From Dichotomocladium elegans (Eukaryota; Mucoromycota; Mucoromycetes; Mucorales; Lichtheimiaceae), in the NCBI GenBank assembly GCA_025716815.1, contig JAIXMN010000019.1, positions 682,001 through 746,000 on the forward strand: DNA of 64,000 nucleotides, written 5' to 3'. How positions within the stretch are numbered: the stretch's first letter is position 1; each line of letters begins with the position of its first letter. Below are positions 36,951 through 48,096 of the stretch, piece by piece. The position numbers were made by a program, and so were the translations under genes. The notes under the pieces were generated by a model. It was not told the origin of the DNA. It ran no database searches and saw nothing but the letters and a program-made list of their open reading frames with translations.

Positions 36951-38263
36951 TTACAGTTTTCTCTTCTTGGCGTTGTTTTTTTTATTGCCGGCGTTACGAG
37001 TTTTTCGTTTCTTGGTTGGCTTTTTGGCTAGGGCCTCCTTCTTATCATCTACAGGCTGAGTCACCGACTTGCCCTCCTTTCTTTGCTTTCTCTTTTTTTG
37101 CTGCTGCTGATGCTTAGTGTTTTTGCCCGTCAGCTCATTTGAATCGTCGTCGGGTATTTCGTCGCCACTGTCTTCTGCAGCAGCTTCAACGGTTTCTTCT
37201 TGTTGCTCTTGCTCTTCCTCTTCCTCTTCCTCTTCTTGTTGTTGTTCTTCCTCTTCGAGTTCTTCCTCTTCTTCTTGCTCTTCTTGTTCCTCTTCTTCTT
37301 GTTCCTCTTCTTTACGATATCTAACTGCCAAGGCCTCCTTGGCCTTCTTTCGCGTAACCTTATTGACATTATCAACAGCAGTCACCTTCAGCGGGCGCGT
37401 GATGGCGTCCTCATCGAGATGGATATCTTCGTCTTGTTCGCGCTGCAACTCAAGCACCTTGTCGAGTTCCTCAAAATAGATATCTATGATGTGAAACCGG
37501 ATGGCATCCGGCTTTTTGCGGTCGGTTGGGCTAAAAGATGGGGTTATCTCATATGTTGTTTCTCGCCCCTTCTAACTCTTCTTATCACATACTGCATAGG
37601 ACCCTCCAAAAGCATGTTTGTGTAGGCCTCCACAGCCTCTGCGTTCCAGTCCTGGTTCGCAAGATATAAAAACGAGTAAAAAACTATGCGCCTCAAGAGC
37701 ATGTAGAATTTGTCCAGACTTTGTCGCAGAGAAGCAGCATTAGTCATTTCATCGAACGTCATCATCCCACTTGGACTTACCGAAGACGATCAAGCCCGTG
37801 CCATTGTTGGCAATGAATATCCCAGAAGGCTTCGAGAAAAGGAATGGTGTTGGTGGCAGGAATATCGAGAACTAGTGATCCGAGATCCTGAGCAAGCTGC
37901 TGCTGGATCAGCGGCTTATCCGACATCCAGTAACCTGATTCGCCAATGTCAGACATGGACGGTGATCGCAGCGGGATCGGCAATAAACTTACAGTAAAAA
38001 AGACCTTTCCAGAGCTTCAAGAGATCAAGCTTTGAGAGAGCAGGCCCGGTCGAGATGAATTTGCGCAAGGACCGAACCGCCTTGTCACGGATCTTCTTTT
38101 CTGGATATACCCAAGTATAAAAGTTCAAAATGCATAGTTGTTGATCGTCAGAAGTCGGATCGCCTTATATATATACATATGCACATATTGGCACGGTAAA
38201 TTTACCATTGGCAGCTAGTTCCTTGCCGAATGGCAAGGATGATTCGGCTGTAATAGTATTCAT
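36951..38263 (-). CDS. RRP1: Ribosomal RNA processing protein 1 (RRP1/NOP52)
   Basis: Five exons (38263-38206, 38100-37993, 37934-37781, 37718-37593, 37530-36951) encode 341 residues. The NOP52 domain is clear: [54 protein letters not shown] and DAIRFHIIDIYFEELDKV. The C-terminal third is a long Glu/Gln-rich acidic tract (37197-37320) followed by a Lys/Arg-rich tail, typical of nucleolar proteins. RRP1 acts in pre-60S assembly, in 27S pre-rRNA processing. The start MNTITAESS is preceded by a long in-frame open stretch, but the family begins close to this point. Confidence 0.92.
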
Positions 38264-41200
38264 ATGCAAATTAAGAATAAAATAAAAAAAAATCTGTGGC
38301 GAATTTTTTTGAGTATTTGGGCTTCGGAGTTCTGTAAGAGAGGGCATGTACCAAGTTGTGGAAACAAGCCTGTTAGTCAACAGGAACATCACCTTGCCTT
38401 GATATACTTTAACTTCCCCTATAGATCCCTGTAGAACCACCAATTACTTTGCGTAATCTCTGTAATACGCTGACGGAGAAGCGGAGAAGAGAAGCAATTC
38501 AGCTCACCGGAAGAGACCAGTTGAAGCCTTCCAGGACTTAGCCGAGGAAGGGTATCCCAGGATCTTCTCTCTTCCATGACTGTTCAGATATGGATACAAT
38601 TGGTCAACCTACAGGGAGAAAGCAGTAAATCAACTTGGTATGATATCGATATATCGTATGAGAACATGGCAGGGAGGGTCTATCCATTATTTAATGGTAG
38701 ATACAGCAGCGGATCGTATAAACTTTCCTTTCAATGCGCGACATTCACTACTTGCTGATGCTATTTATTATGACAGTTTTGGGAATATGCATAGCAATAA
38801 TCTCATAGTGATTTTTCACAAAGTCGTTGCAATGCAGGTTACGAAGGTATTCTGTGTGGAAACAATCAGATTGAAGAGAGTATAATATCTTATCAAGTAC
38901 ATAGTCCATAGGCTCAGGGCATTCAGGTCCCTCAATGACATGGCTCTTGCTGACCATAGAAAAAGAATGCACATTTCTGAACATTGAATGTGTATACTAT
39001 AGAGACCAGATCGACAACCCAAAAGAAAAGCTGACGTGAATTTGGTAATTTTGTGCGACATCTGATTTGTCGTTTTGTGTAGAGGTTCCTTGTCGCCATG
39101 CGACTCTGGCTTTAAGAAAGCGCGTATGTGCATTATAAACCATAAAATTTGTCGCATGGATAGATAAGGCCGTAGACATACCCGTTAGTCTACAGAGAAG
39201 ATCAACCCTCTTCTCCCTCCTTAACTTACCCCGAAGGTAGCTAGGTGTACCATCGCGGTAACGATGGCGGAACAGGGAGGAAAGGAACGATCCGGAGCTG
39301 TTGACTTATAAGATGTACCGAAACTTTCTGACAATTTCATCAAGTCTGGTAAAACAAACGAAGCCCGTTTTGGGCGAGCTCATTTCAGTTTTAGCGGTGT
39401 AACGACGATCTATAATGTGCAGGATTCCGAAAGAGAGGATTAGCATCCTTTCCAAACTTTTTTACTTTCGAGGAGGTGCGTATATTCGGTGTGTTGTAGA
39501 CTGGTTTTCCATAGAATCATGCTTCTACACATAGCAGGATATCGATCATACATATCATCTCATTTATATTCACGGCATGGCTATCCTCTCGCATGTGTTC
39601 ACGTTTATCCCTCCGCAACATGGACTCTCTCTAGGTCATAGCTAATTACGAAAACTAGTGAGAATCGTGCTCGTAAGCGCCTATTTATCAGAACATAGTA
39701 GTGATGTGTCCCATTCCCATCAGGGGCTCATGTGGCTCAACAGAACTCAATATTAAAGAGAGCGATCCCTCTATTCAATAAATTAGATGAAGTTCGAAGC
39801 AACAATTCAATCTAGTCTGCTTACTGGGTACTGACATTCTCAACCAATTGCACAGATAATCAAAGTGGGATGTTCTTAGACCATTTGCCTCCCATTAAAG
39901 TACGCGTAGCGGATGGCTGTATACAGACGATAATAAGCCGTAAAACTCGAAAGTAACGGACTTCGTTAGAGAGAAGAACAAGATTCATAATACAAGTGTA
40001 CGTCTGTGTAAACTAGTTTGTAATCGCAGCGGCTCTACTAAAAATGTTGATTTAAGTCTATGGACACTTGCAGAAGTCACAAAACCGGCAGCCACCCACC
40101 CCTTGCCAGTAACGAAGCAGCAGCGTATCAAGCTATGTTCGAGCAACTGTTTCACCCATAATAATACATCTAAGTCACCTGAGTCTTACTTCAAGCATCT
40201 ACGCCTACGCCCTTATACCAAAAGGATGCAAATTTTGTGTTGCTGGCAAACTATCAATTCAAGATAGCTACGTCTCTGAGCCACTGAAATGTGCCGTACA
40301 ATTGCATGGTAAGAATGGCCAACCCATAAGTCTTTTGCGGAGCTAAGTATTGCCAGGAATAACGTATAAGTTGAAACGTCTGTTGCCTCTTCAAAGCTTA
40401 CATGGCTTATCGACAGATTTGCTTTCATTGAAGCGACAACAGAGCTCGTTGAATATTTAAATAAGGAGCTTCGGATTTGACTTCAACTTTTGTGTGCCGC
40501 AGCTGAGCTCCATACCGATTTTATAATCGCTGATGAATACAATCTGTTGCTCACTTTGACCGCTGAAGTGTATAGTAGGTCGAAAATATTACCTGCTCAT
40601 GGAGAAACATATCCCATAGCCTGTAATACATCTTATGATGGAGATGCGACGAAAAAACTTGGGTCTAAATCAATGAATATCCTTATCACCATGATGACTG
40701 ATATCCTGAAAATTAAGTTTCAATTGAACCAAAGACTTCTTCCAGTTTAATGGTTCAAAGTCATGGATACTCTATATATGGCGATGTGAGGTTGAACGAC
40801 CTAATTTGCTTAGCAAAAACCTAGCAACCGGACGCACACGATTCTCGACTATGTGCTCCTCCATTTGTCAGTTGACATCTGGATTTGATACATCCAGTCC
40901 TTATGCTTTTCGGCGAATAATGCTTGCTGAGTTTGACATTGACGTGCTGCAACCAGCAGACCTTGTTCACAGTTGCTGATCAAAATGGCGAATTCCCTAT
41001 TACAAATCATTGCCATTGTCGTACTGAAAAGTTGTCCAGTACATACATTACCATGCTATGTAGCGTCTGCCTGCCTCTTTCACATCTAATCCTTTGGAGC
41101 TTAGCAGACGTTTGCTTCTGCCTTGTGAGCATGGATGTCGCGGTTGCCGAAAGTAGATCAAAGCACTATTTACCAACAGCGACGACCGAGACATGTGCTG

Positions 41201-41985
41201 AAAGTAACAGTGATTCTCGATGCATACAAGTTCTTGATATTCTTAAACGAAACAGTATATATCATATTTTATACACTTTTTAGATGATATATGCATTCCT
41301 CTCTTGGCTGGTCATTTCAGATGCTCCTTAGCAAGGTGTCGCAAGCAACATAATCAGCGAATACAACTTACTTTGTGACCTTGAGACCAGCAACTCTCTT
41401 GCGTTTGGGACGCAATATTCCCCGGGAGCGTTTCATCCCATGATGACAACCGCATCTTGGATTTTCGCTTACTATTGTATTTGCATGTTTTCAATAGCAG
41501 AAAAGGCGCAACAAAACGCATAGGAAGCTGTCCATATATGCTGATAGTCCTCTGCTCCCATCCTACTGCCATCGTTCCACTAAAAGGATATGAAGGCGGC
41601 GCATTCCAACATCTGGTGACACAAAGGCTCAAATGTCGAAGCCATCACTATTTTCATTTTCGCTCTAGACACACACCCCGAGCCAAAGACGAAAGAAGAT
41701 TTAGCTTGGATCAGTCGTAGATCTGCCTCCATTTCTATTAACTATTCAATATTGCGAGTAATCAGGTGAGGCTCCTGAAGGACGAAGCGAAGGAAAAAAT
41801 GGGACGACGGATGTTGTGCAACAACTTCAAGGCTTATTTCCTTTTTCTTAAAAAACGTTGTAACGCACTTAATTTGTATCTCTTTCTTTCTTCTTATTCC
41901 ATACTTTCCGCTCATTAGGCGCCCATCGCAGTTAGATCTGTAATCTTCTCATTCCTTTCTTTTCATATTCCAAATACGACGCGGC
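38264..41985. other. 3.7-kb gene-poor region with degenerate open frames
   Basis: No intact gene recognised. The minus strand carries partly open frames at 38748-39300 that belong to the repeat family described separately. Near 41360-41430 a minus-strand frame ends in a basic stretch (KRSRGILRPKRKR) followed by VAGLKVTK and a stop, with no upstream partner. The plus frame at 40490-40750 is unassigned. The pattern fits old transposon debris. Confidence 0.5.
39166..39266. repeat. 101-bp dispersed repeat, copy 1
   Basis: Same strand and same length as the sequence at 60126-60226; long identical blocks include TAGACATACCCGTTAGTC and ACTTACCCCGAAGGTAGCTA, then CATCGCGGTAACGA. Read on the minus strand both copies encode RYRDGT-x-SYLRGK near the start and LTGMSTA near the end. 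In this copy the minus frame stays open from about 39300 to 38997. Confidence 0.9.
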
Positions 41986-43177
41986 ATGGTCTACAGCATA
42001 ACACCACGGCTAAAACGATGGCATTGTTCTGCTACTGTTGTCCTATTGGCATGGCTGGTCCTTGCATTAACAACGTCGATAGCTATAGCAGGCGAACCAG
42101 AAAAGAGTAACCTATCGCCAGCTTCTGGTAGAGTTGCAAGTTCCCTCAGCCAGAAAATTAAAACAATGCCCTCCCCCCTAAAATAAGATAGCACAAGCGA
42201 TGCGGGCTGTACACCGTCAAATTGCGTTGCCAAATGCAACCCCGGCTGCGCAAGTGATCAAATTTGTGTTCTTGGTACCATGACCACTTGTGGCATATGC
42301 CCGATATCGACATGTTACCACCGCGACTTGATCAGTGGGAGCAGCACCAATAACAACGACAACAGTAACAGCAATGATTCGGCCTCTTCCAACGACAAGG
42401 GGCGGCTTATCGGAGGCATAGTAGGCGGCCTTGTGGGTACAGGTCTCGTCGTGTCCGCAATTGGATACAGTTGTTTCCGGTATAAGCAGAGACGAAAAGA
42501 GAAGAGCACGTTGCCAATTTCCTATACTGGGAAAACAATGTCTCAAGCACTACCACCGCCGTCTCCATCTGAGCAAGCGCAACGAAGAGAGGTAATATTG
42601 CCATGCACATATACATATGCTAACGGGAATCTGGAGTGCTTATTGACCGCTTAATATTCTGATTTCGTACCATCAGACACGCCAAGTATCGGGCATGATC
42701 CCCGTTACCTATGTCCCACCACGGCCAACTTCCTCGGTCGAACAACAACAGCGAGACTACGACCATGCAATCAGGTCATCTCTCTTGCAAAACCGCTCAA
42801 ACAGGAGCATTAAGCACATTAGCACTGCCAGTAACCCCTTCTCGGATTGTAACCGGACTGTTATGGATGATGATGACGACGACGAATCAGTAATTCAGGC
42901 ACCTGCCCAAACGTATCAAGTGACGAGAGCCAAACCCCAAATCATGCGAGTCAATACTATCCGCCAGCAAGAAGAAAACATCGGCGGTCTGAAAAGGAGT
43001 GGATCTACCAGAACAATCCTAACAAAGGAGAGCGAGCGGCCATCATCAGAATTGATGGTAGCAGCTAGCGAGAATCCTTTTGATGACCAGCATAGAGCTG
43101 CTAGCAACAAACCGACAGATAGCATTCTTTCCAGCGCTGGTGACGGCGAGATCACTGTCATATGGGATGGAAAATAA
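41986..43177 (+). CDS. OPY2: OPY2-like membrane anchor (osmostress/MAPK adaptor)
   Basis: Three exons (41986-42106, 42188-42591, 42677-43177) encode 341 residues. A signal peptide (VVLLAWLVLALTTSIAIA) is followed by a Cys-rich extracellular block with eight closely spaced cysteines (CTPSNC, KCNPGC, ICVLG, TCGICPISTC), then an Asn/Ser linker, one membrane helix (LIGGIVGGLVGTGLVVSAIG) with a basic stop-transfer (YKQRRKEK), and a long Ser-rich cytoplasmic tail containing two NPF/D motifs. This layout matches Opy2, the plasma-membrane anchor that recruits Ste50/Ste11 in the HOG pathway. The identification rests on the Cys pattern and topology rather than tail similarity. Confidence 0.72.
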
Positions 43178-43263
43178 ACGAAAAATGTGAAGGTAGAGCC
43201 TGGTAATCGTCTTATATTTTTAATGATGTTATAAAACAAACAAGTCGCAATTCAGAGTTTCTT

Positions 43264-43597
43264 TTACTCGTCCTTGACGGTCTTGCCGGTCTTCTTAATC
43301 GCAGCAAGCACTTCTTCGCGTGACTTGGAAGTATTAACAATGACCTCTTGCTTTTCGAGATTTGTCTCAACGCTATCTACGCCTGCAAATTGGATAGTGT
43401 TAGTTTTTGCAGAGGATTTCTGTAACTCAGGTCGCCTACCAAGCTTCTTTAAGGCGCGCTCGACAGCGCCTGAACAGCCGGAGCAGCTCATTTCAACGTT
43501 GAACTTGTATTCCTATATGCGAGTCAATGTTAAACAACAGCATTATATAAGAGTGGCATATCAACGGAAAAGAAGGCGAAGGTATACACACAGCCAT
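43264..43597 (-). CDS. ATX1: ATX1-type copper chaperone
   Basis: Three exons (43597-43592, 43512-43440, 43382-43264) encode 65 residues: MAEYKFNVEMSCSGCSGAVE and onward, with the HMA metal-binding motif M-x-C-x-x-C and the conserved Lys near the C-terminus (KKTGKTVKDE). Atx1 carries Cu(I) in the cytosol to the Ccc2-type P-ATPase of the Golgi, and so supports multicopper oxidases. The first coding exon has only two codons (ATG GCT). Without splicing the frame would start at MSCSGC and contain intron residues; the three-exon model restores the normal length. Confidence 0.93.
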
Positions 43598-43652
43598 GAG
43601 GAATGTCAAGTGTTATGAAAAATAAAAATGAGAAGAGGAGCGCCAGGCTATT

Positions 43653-44046
43653 TTATACTCGGGGAGGCATAGCGCGCGTTCCTTTTTCAAACAGCGATTG
43701 CATACGGTGGACGAGATGACTGGTTAGGAATAATTTCTCGTCGGTTCCAAAAATTTTAATCAGATAGGTCTGTGCATTGATGCTCTCATCTGTACTTTAC
43801 GACAAAATCACTCATTGCATTCAAAGAGGCTGGAGGAATAGGGAGAGCATCTTCATCATCACCAGTGCCCGATCCAAGGAGAGCATTGATGTATGCAAGG
43901 ACCGTTTCCCCCAAAAGTCCATGATCCGCACTTGGCGAATACTTACTTGATATGGTATCTATTTGTCAGCGAATACGAATTCCTTCCCAAAATCTTTTTT
44001 TTTTCTTTTTGCACACGCGCCCCTGCTCCCTGTCACATATGCCCAT
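43653..44046 (-). CDS. Possible small gene overlapping the MOCS2A start (uncertain)
   Basis: On the minus strand two protein-like stretches follow one another: GLLGETVLAYINALLGSG with an acidic, Pro-containing continuation, and TYLIKIFGTDEKLFLTSHLV ending RAMPPRV and a stop at 43653. They are in different frames and need an intron; several donor choices fit and none is convincing. A start at 44046 would overlap the MOCS2A start codon on the other strand. I do not recognise the family, and this may be two unrelated frames. Confidence 0.28.
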
Positions 44047-44308
44047 CGCGATTCACGTCCTGTACTTTGCAGCTGCTCGTGACGTTACCCAGGTCGAAAG
44101 CGATCTTATCACAATGGCCGATGATGATGTCCTACTGAGTTCTCTAACACACCAGCTTGTTTCGAAATATGGCGGCCCATTTCAAGCGATTCTCGACCAG
44201 GCTATGTATGCGGTCAATATGGAATATGTAGCTAAGGAAGAAGAAGTAAACATGGCTCTGAAGAATAATGACGAGGTTGCTATTATTCCGCCTGTCAGTG
44301 GAGGCTAA
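44039..44308 (+). CDS. MOCS2A: Molybdopterin synthase sulfur carrier subunit (MOCS2A)
   Basis: A single exon of 89 residues with a beta-grasp fold: IAIHVLYFAAARDVTQVE at the start, NNDEVAIIPPVSGG at the C-terminus. The terminal Gly-Gly is the site that is thiocarboxylated and delivers sulfur to precursor Z in molybdenum cofactor synthesis. Its presence implies the organism makes Moco (for example for nitrate reductase or sulfite oxidase), unlike Saccharomyces. The first methionine of the longer frame (43952) would add a hydrophobic 29-residue leader not seen in the family, so I use 44039. Confidence 0.9.
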   Translation: MPIAIHVLYFAAARDVTQVESDLITMADDDVLLSSLTHQLVSKYGGPFQAILDQAMYAVNMEYVAKEEEVNMALKNNDEVAIIPPVSGG

Positions 44309-44536
44309 AAATCATTATATACCTGACTATGTATATATACACACCGAAGCATTCTTGTACTTTGTATTTTACACTATGTAGGGATCACTTCCTTATTTTC
44401 AGCTTATAATAGAAGGGAGACAGAGAGGAAGAAAAAGAAGGGCAAAATGTGTTATGGCACTGTGTAGCAAAAAAAAAAGTCTACGTGTGTAAGGAATAAA
44501 AATCAGCAGGAAGTGGTAAGTTCGAGTACAGTGTAG

Positions 44537-45653
44537 TTAAACGCCATCCGGTAAGTCCAATATGTGGCGCATCTTCTTCACCTTTACGGCTAAATACTTG
44601 TCGAGCTCTTTGTGGCTAGGAATAGAGGTTGATGAGAGAGCGGGTGATGAAGAGGGTGTACGAAGAAGGTCGATATGGGATAAGGTTGGGGTGGACGACC
44701 ATGATCGGGGAACCATGGGTCGTCGCTCGACGACCTTGATGGAGCCGTAGGCCTGGAGCTGTTCTATCTTGTCCGGGTTGTTAGTCAGCAGCATCACATT
44801 GGACAATCCGAGGTCGCTCAGGATGGCATTAGCGACGCCGTAGGTTCGCATATCCGGCGGATGGTTCAGCAACACATTTGCTGCTACCGTGTCGTGTCCC
44901 AAATCCTGAAGATTATACGCCCTGCACACACAAACATCCAATCAGGAACATACGAACGGATATAGAAACGTCTCTTTCTTCTACATACTTTAGCTTTTCC
45001 AACAATCCAATCCCTCGCCCCTCTTGTCGCAAATACACAATTACGCCCCGGCCAGCCTGTTGAAGTTGTCTCATAGCCTCATCGAGTTGTTCGCCACAAT
45101 CACACCGTGCAGAATGAACTGTCTCACCCGTGAAACATTCAGAATGTATGCGCACAAGAGGTGGCTCGATGCTCGGCTTGTAGGCCATCTTTGCAATTCG
45201 CTGCTGTTCTTCGAGGTAACGCTCCTGGTCCGCCGTTAGCTCGAGATTCCGGCACTCGTCATTATTAACTAACTCTTCCAGACGCCCATAATAAGCGCCG
45301 CGCACGATCCGATTCATGATCGTCTCGTTTCTCCATGTTTCATCGAGCGATTTTGAGCGAATGTCGTTGCCATAGACGATCGCCAGGTGTTCTTTGTCGT
45401 CTTGGTTGTTCTTATAAAGATAGAGGTACATTTCGCCACCCTCCACAGTCGGAATACGAGCACGCACCTGACACTGAATCCGGACTTTCTGTTCATGATT
45501 TGTAGGTTTTGGTAATTCGGGCGTAATGGCCTGAGGGGAATGCAGCTGTTGCTTTAAAAAGTCAACATATTCGGCATAGGTTCTTGGTTGAGAAATAGGC
45601 GTTGCGTTCTTATGAACGACATTCATGCCAAAGAGCGTAAACACGGTGGTCAT
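44537..45653 (-). CDS. RIB1: GTP cyclohydrolase II, riboflavin biosynthesis
   Basis: Two exons (45653-44989 and 44921-44537) encode 349 residues. The catalytic zinc ligands lie in [20 protein letters not shown], and the GTP-binding block is [20 protein letters not shown]; further family motifs are [33 protein letters not shown] and NNPDKIEQL. The enzyme opens the GTP imidazole ring in the first step of riboflavin synthesis. A long C-terminal tail after the core ends in a basic helical segment. The 640 bases upstream are shared with DHH1, which is transcribed divergently. Confidence 0.95.
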
Positions 45654-46293
45654 TGCCTTGTATGTAGATATGAGCGTGTTCGGCGGATGCCAAGACGGAA
45701 TGAGGGAATGAGAAACGGCTGTAGTAATAGGGAATAAGCTGTAAAAAGATGAGAGAATGTCTGTGTATTTGAATTTAAGATTTTAGGAATCGCCTCTTTA
45801 ATTGGTCAGCGATCGCAGCCAGTCTGACTCAGCAGCAGAGCGTCAAATATGCTCCATATAGAGCGAGAGGAGCCCACCGAGTTAGGCACAAGTGAAGCCC
45901 ATCGGGCCATCATCTCCACCGTCGGCGTAAACGCAGTGCCCGCGGCTTCGAATTCACATGAGTCGCCTACCTGTAAGAAGTCGAGTGCGTGGGCTACTCT
46001 TCAACAGCGGCTTCCCACGAGGGAAAAGAGTAAAAAAAAAAGAGCGGACTTGCTCCCTGCAAAATTTTAACTGGGCGCTGTTGCATGTTTCTTTCCCTTC
46101 CTTTTTTCCCTTCCCCTCTCGTCCTTTCAAGACAACGTAAACGAATCTCGACAACACAAATACCAAACCTCATCCGACTTCACGTCAGCCACTTCCATCT
46201 CTTACAACAATCCTACTCTTAGACCCAAAAGAAAATAGCCTGCAGTCTACATTTCCCATCCAATTTCTTTTCTTCGTTGCTTGACAAACAATC
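45654..46293. promoter_or_regulatory. Divergent promoter region of RIB1 and DHH1
   Basis: 640 bases between two start codons; pyrimidine-rich leader on the DHH1 side. No defined motif identified. Confidence 0.45.
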
Positions 46294-48096
46294 ATGTCCG
46301 CACCCACATCCGTACAGACCATGAGGTAATTATCAGTTTCATCCTGCTGATGGCCCCGTTGCTCATTACAATCTCCAGTCATGAAGAAGATGAGTGGAAG
46401 AAAAGTTTGTCACTCCCTCCCCGAGACATCCGACCACAAACTGAGGCAAGTCGCTCATTAAACACGTGTTACTATGAGGGGGGTGCATTACAAAGAAAGA
46501 CATGAAGGCAGCTGACGCAACGTTCCTTTTACAGGATGTCACTAAAACAAAAGGAAACGAATTCGAAGATTATTTCCTCAAACGTGAACTGTTAATGGGC
46601 ATCTTTGAGGCCGGTTTTGAACGTCCATCCCCCATCCAAGAAGAATCAATCCCGATCGCATTGACTGGTCGTGACATTCTTGCGCGAGCCAAGAATGGCA
46701 CAGGCAAAACGGCTGCATTTGTGATTCCCACCCTGGAAAAGGTGAACACTAAGAAGGACAAGATCCAAGCCCTGATATTGGTACCGACACGTGAGCTGGC
46801 ATTGCAAACCTCTCAAGTATGCAAGAACCTCGGTAAGCATTTGGGCATTCAAGTCATGGTCACCACAGGTGGTACCACCCTCAAGGACGATATCATTCGC
46901 CTCTCTGGATCCGTCCACATCGTTGTCGGTACTCCTGGTCGTATATTAGATTTGGCATCGAAGAACGTCGCAGACTTCAGCGAGGCAACCACCTTTGTCA
47001 TGGATGAGGCCGACAAGCTGCTCTCCCCCGAATTTACTCCCGTCATCGAACGTCTCATTTCCTTCTTCCCCAAGGATCGCCAAATTATGCTATTTTCTGC
47101 TACATTCCCAATGATTGTCAAGTCATTTAAGGAGAAGTATCTCATCAAGCCGTACGAAATTAATCTTATGGAGGATCTCACACTCAAAGGTGTCACTCAA
47201 TTTTATGCCTATGTGGAGGAAAAACAAAAGGTCCATTGCCTGAACACACTCTTTTCAAAGGTATACATGTCGGAAGCGGGGGAAATGAAAGATAAAGCGA
47301 ACTAATCATTACGTATAGCTGCAAATCAACCAATCCATCATTTTTTGTAACTCGACAAATCGTGTCGAACTGCTCGCGAAGAAAATTACAGAGCTGGGCT
47401 ACTCGTGCTATTACTCCCACGCCAGGATGCTTCAGAGCCATCGCAACCGCGTCTTCCATGATTTCAGGAATGGAAGCTGTCGCAATCTAGTCTGCTCTGG
47501 TAAGAAGGGACAAGAACATAAATAGCAACAGGCAGTGTCTGATCATGTGCTATGTAGATCTATTGACGCGTGGCATTGATATCCAGGCGGTGAACGTAGT
47601 AATCAATTTTGATTTCCCAAAGAACGCAGAAACGTATTTGCATCGTATCGGTCGCTCTGGTCGTTATGGACATCTTGGTCTCGCTATCAACCTTATCACG
47701 TACGAAGACCGTTTCAACCTTTATAAGATTGAGCGCGAGCTTGGCACCGAAATTCTTCCCATCCCAGCTCAGATCGATAAGAGCTTGTATGTCGCACCCA
47801 ATGCGCTGGAAGAAACTCAACCGCAACGACCGGATCAAAGCGCAGCGGCAGCCGTTGCTGCCCAACAGCGTGAGGCCAATAAACAGGCTGCGGCAGAGAG
47901 TTATCAAAATCATCATCAGCATCAGCAGCAGCAGCAACAGCAACAGCAATATGCCCGGAACCACCACAATAACCACGTGAATGGCAACCGAAACCACTCC
48001 AACCACCATTCTGGAAACGGTCGATATAATGGACGAGGTGGTTATCGAGGCAGAGGGGGTGCCAGAGGTAGAGGAAAACCAGCACCATTAATCTGA
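46294..48096 (+). CDS. DHH1: DEAD-box RNA helicase DHH1/DDX6
   Basis: Five exons (46294-46325, 46379-46445, 46535-47260, 47319-47499, 47558-48096) encode 514 residues. The N-terminus [20 protein letters not shown] is specific for Dhh1/DDX6, and all helicase motifs are present: [10 protein letters not shown] (Q), AKNGTGKT (I), PTRELALQ (Ia), VMDEADKL (II), FSATFP (III), [12 protein letters not shown] (V) and [10 protein letters not shown] (VI). The C-terminus has a His/Gln run and an RGG-rich end. Dhh1 promotes decapping and translational repression in P-bodies. The second intron begins with GC (after CTGAG), which is needed to reach the conserved DVTKTKGN block in frame. Confidence 0.96.

Noticed and set aside
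37117..37479. Poly-Ser open frame on the plus strand
   Set aside because: Antisense of the Glu/Gln-rich acidic tract of RRP1.
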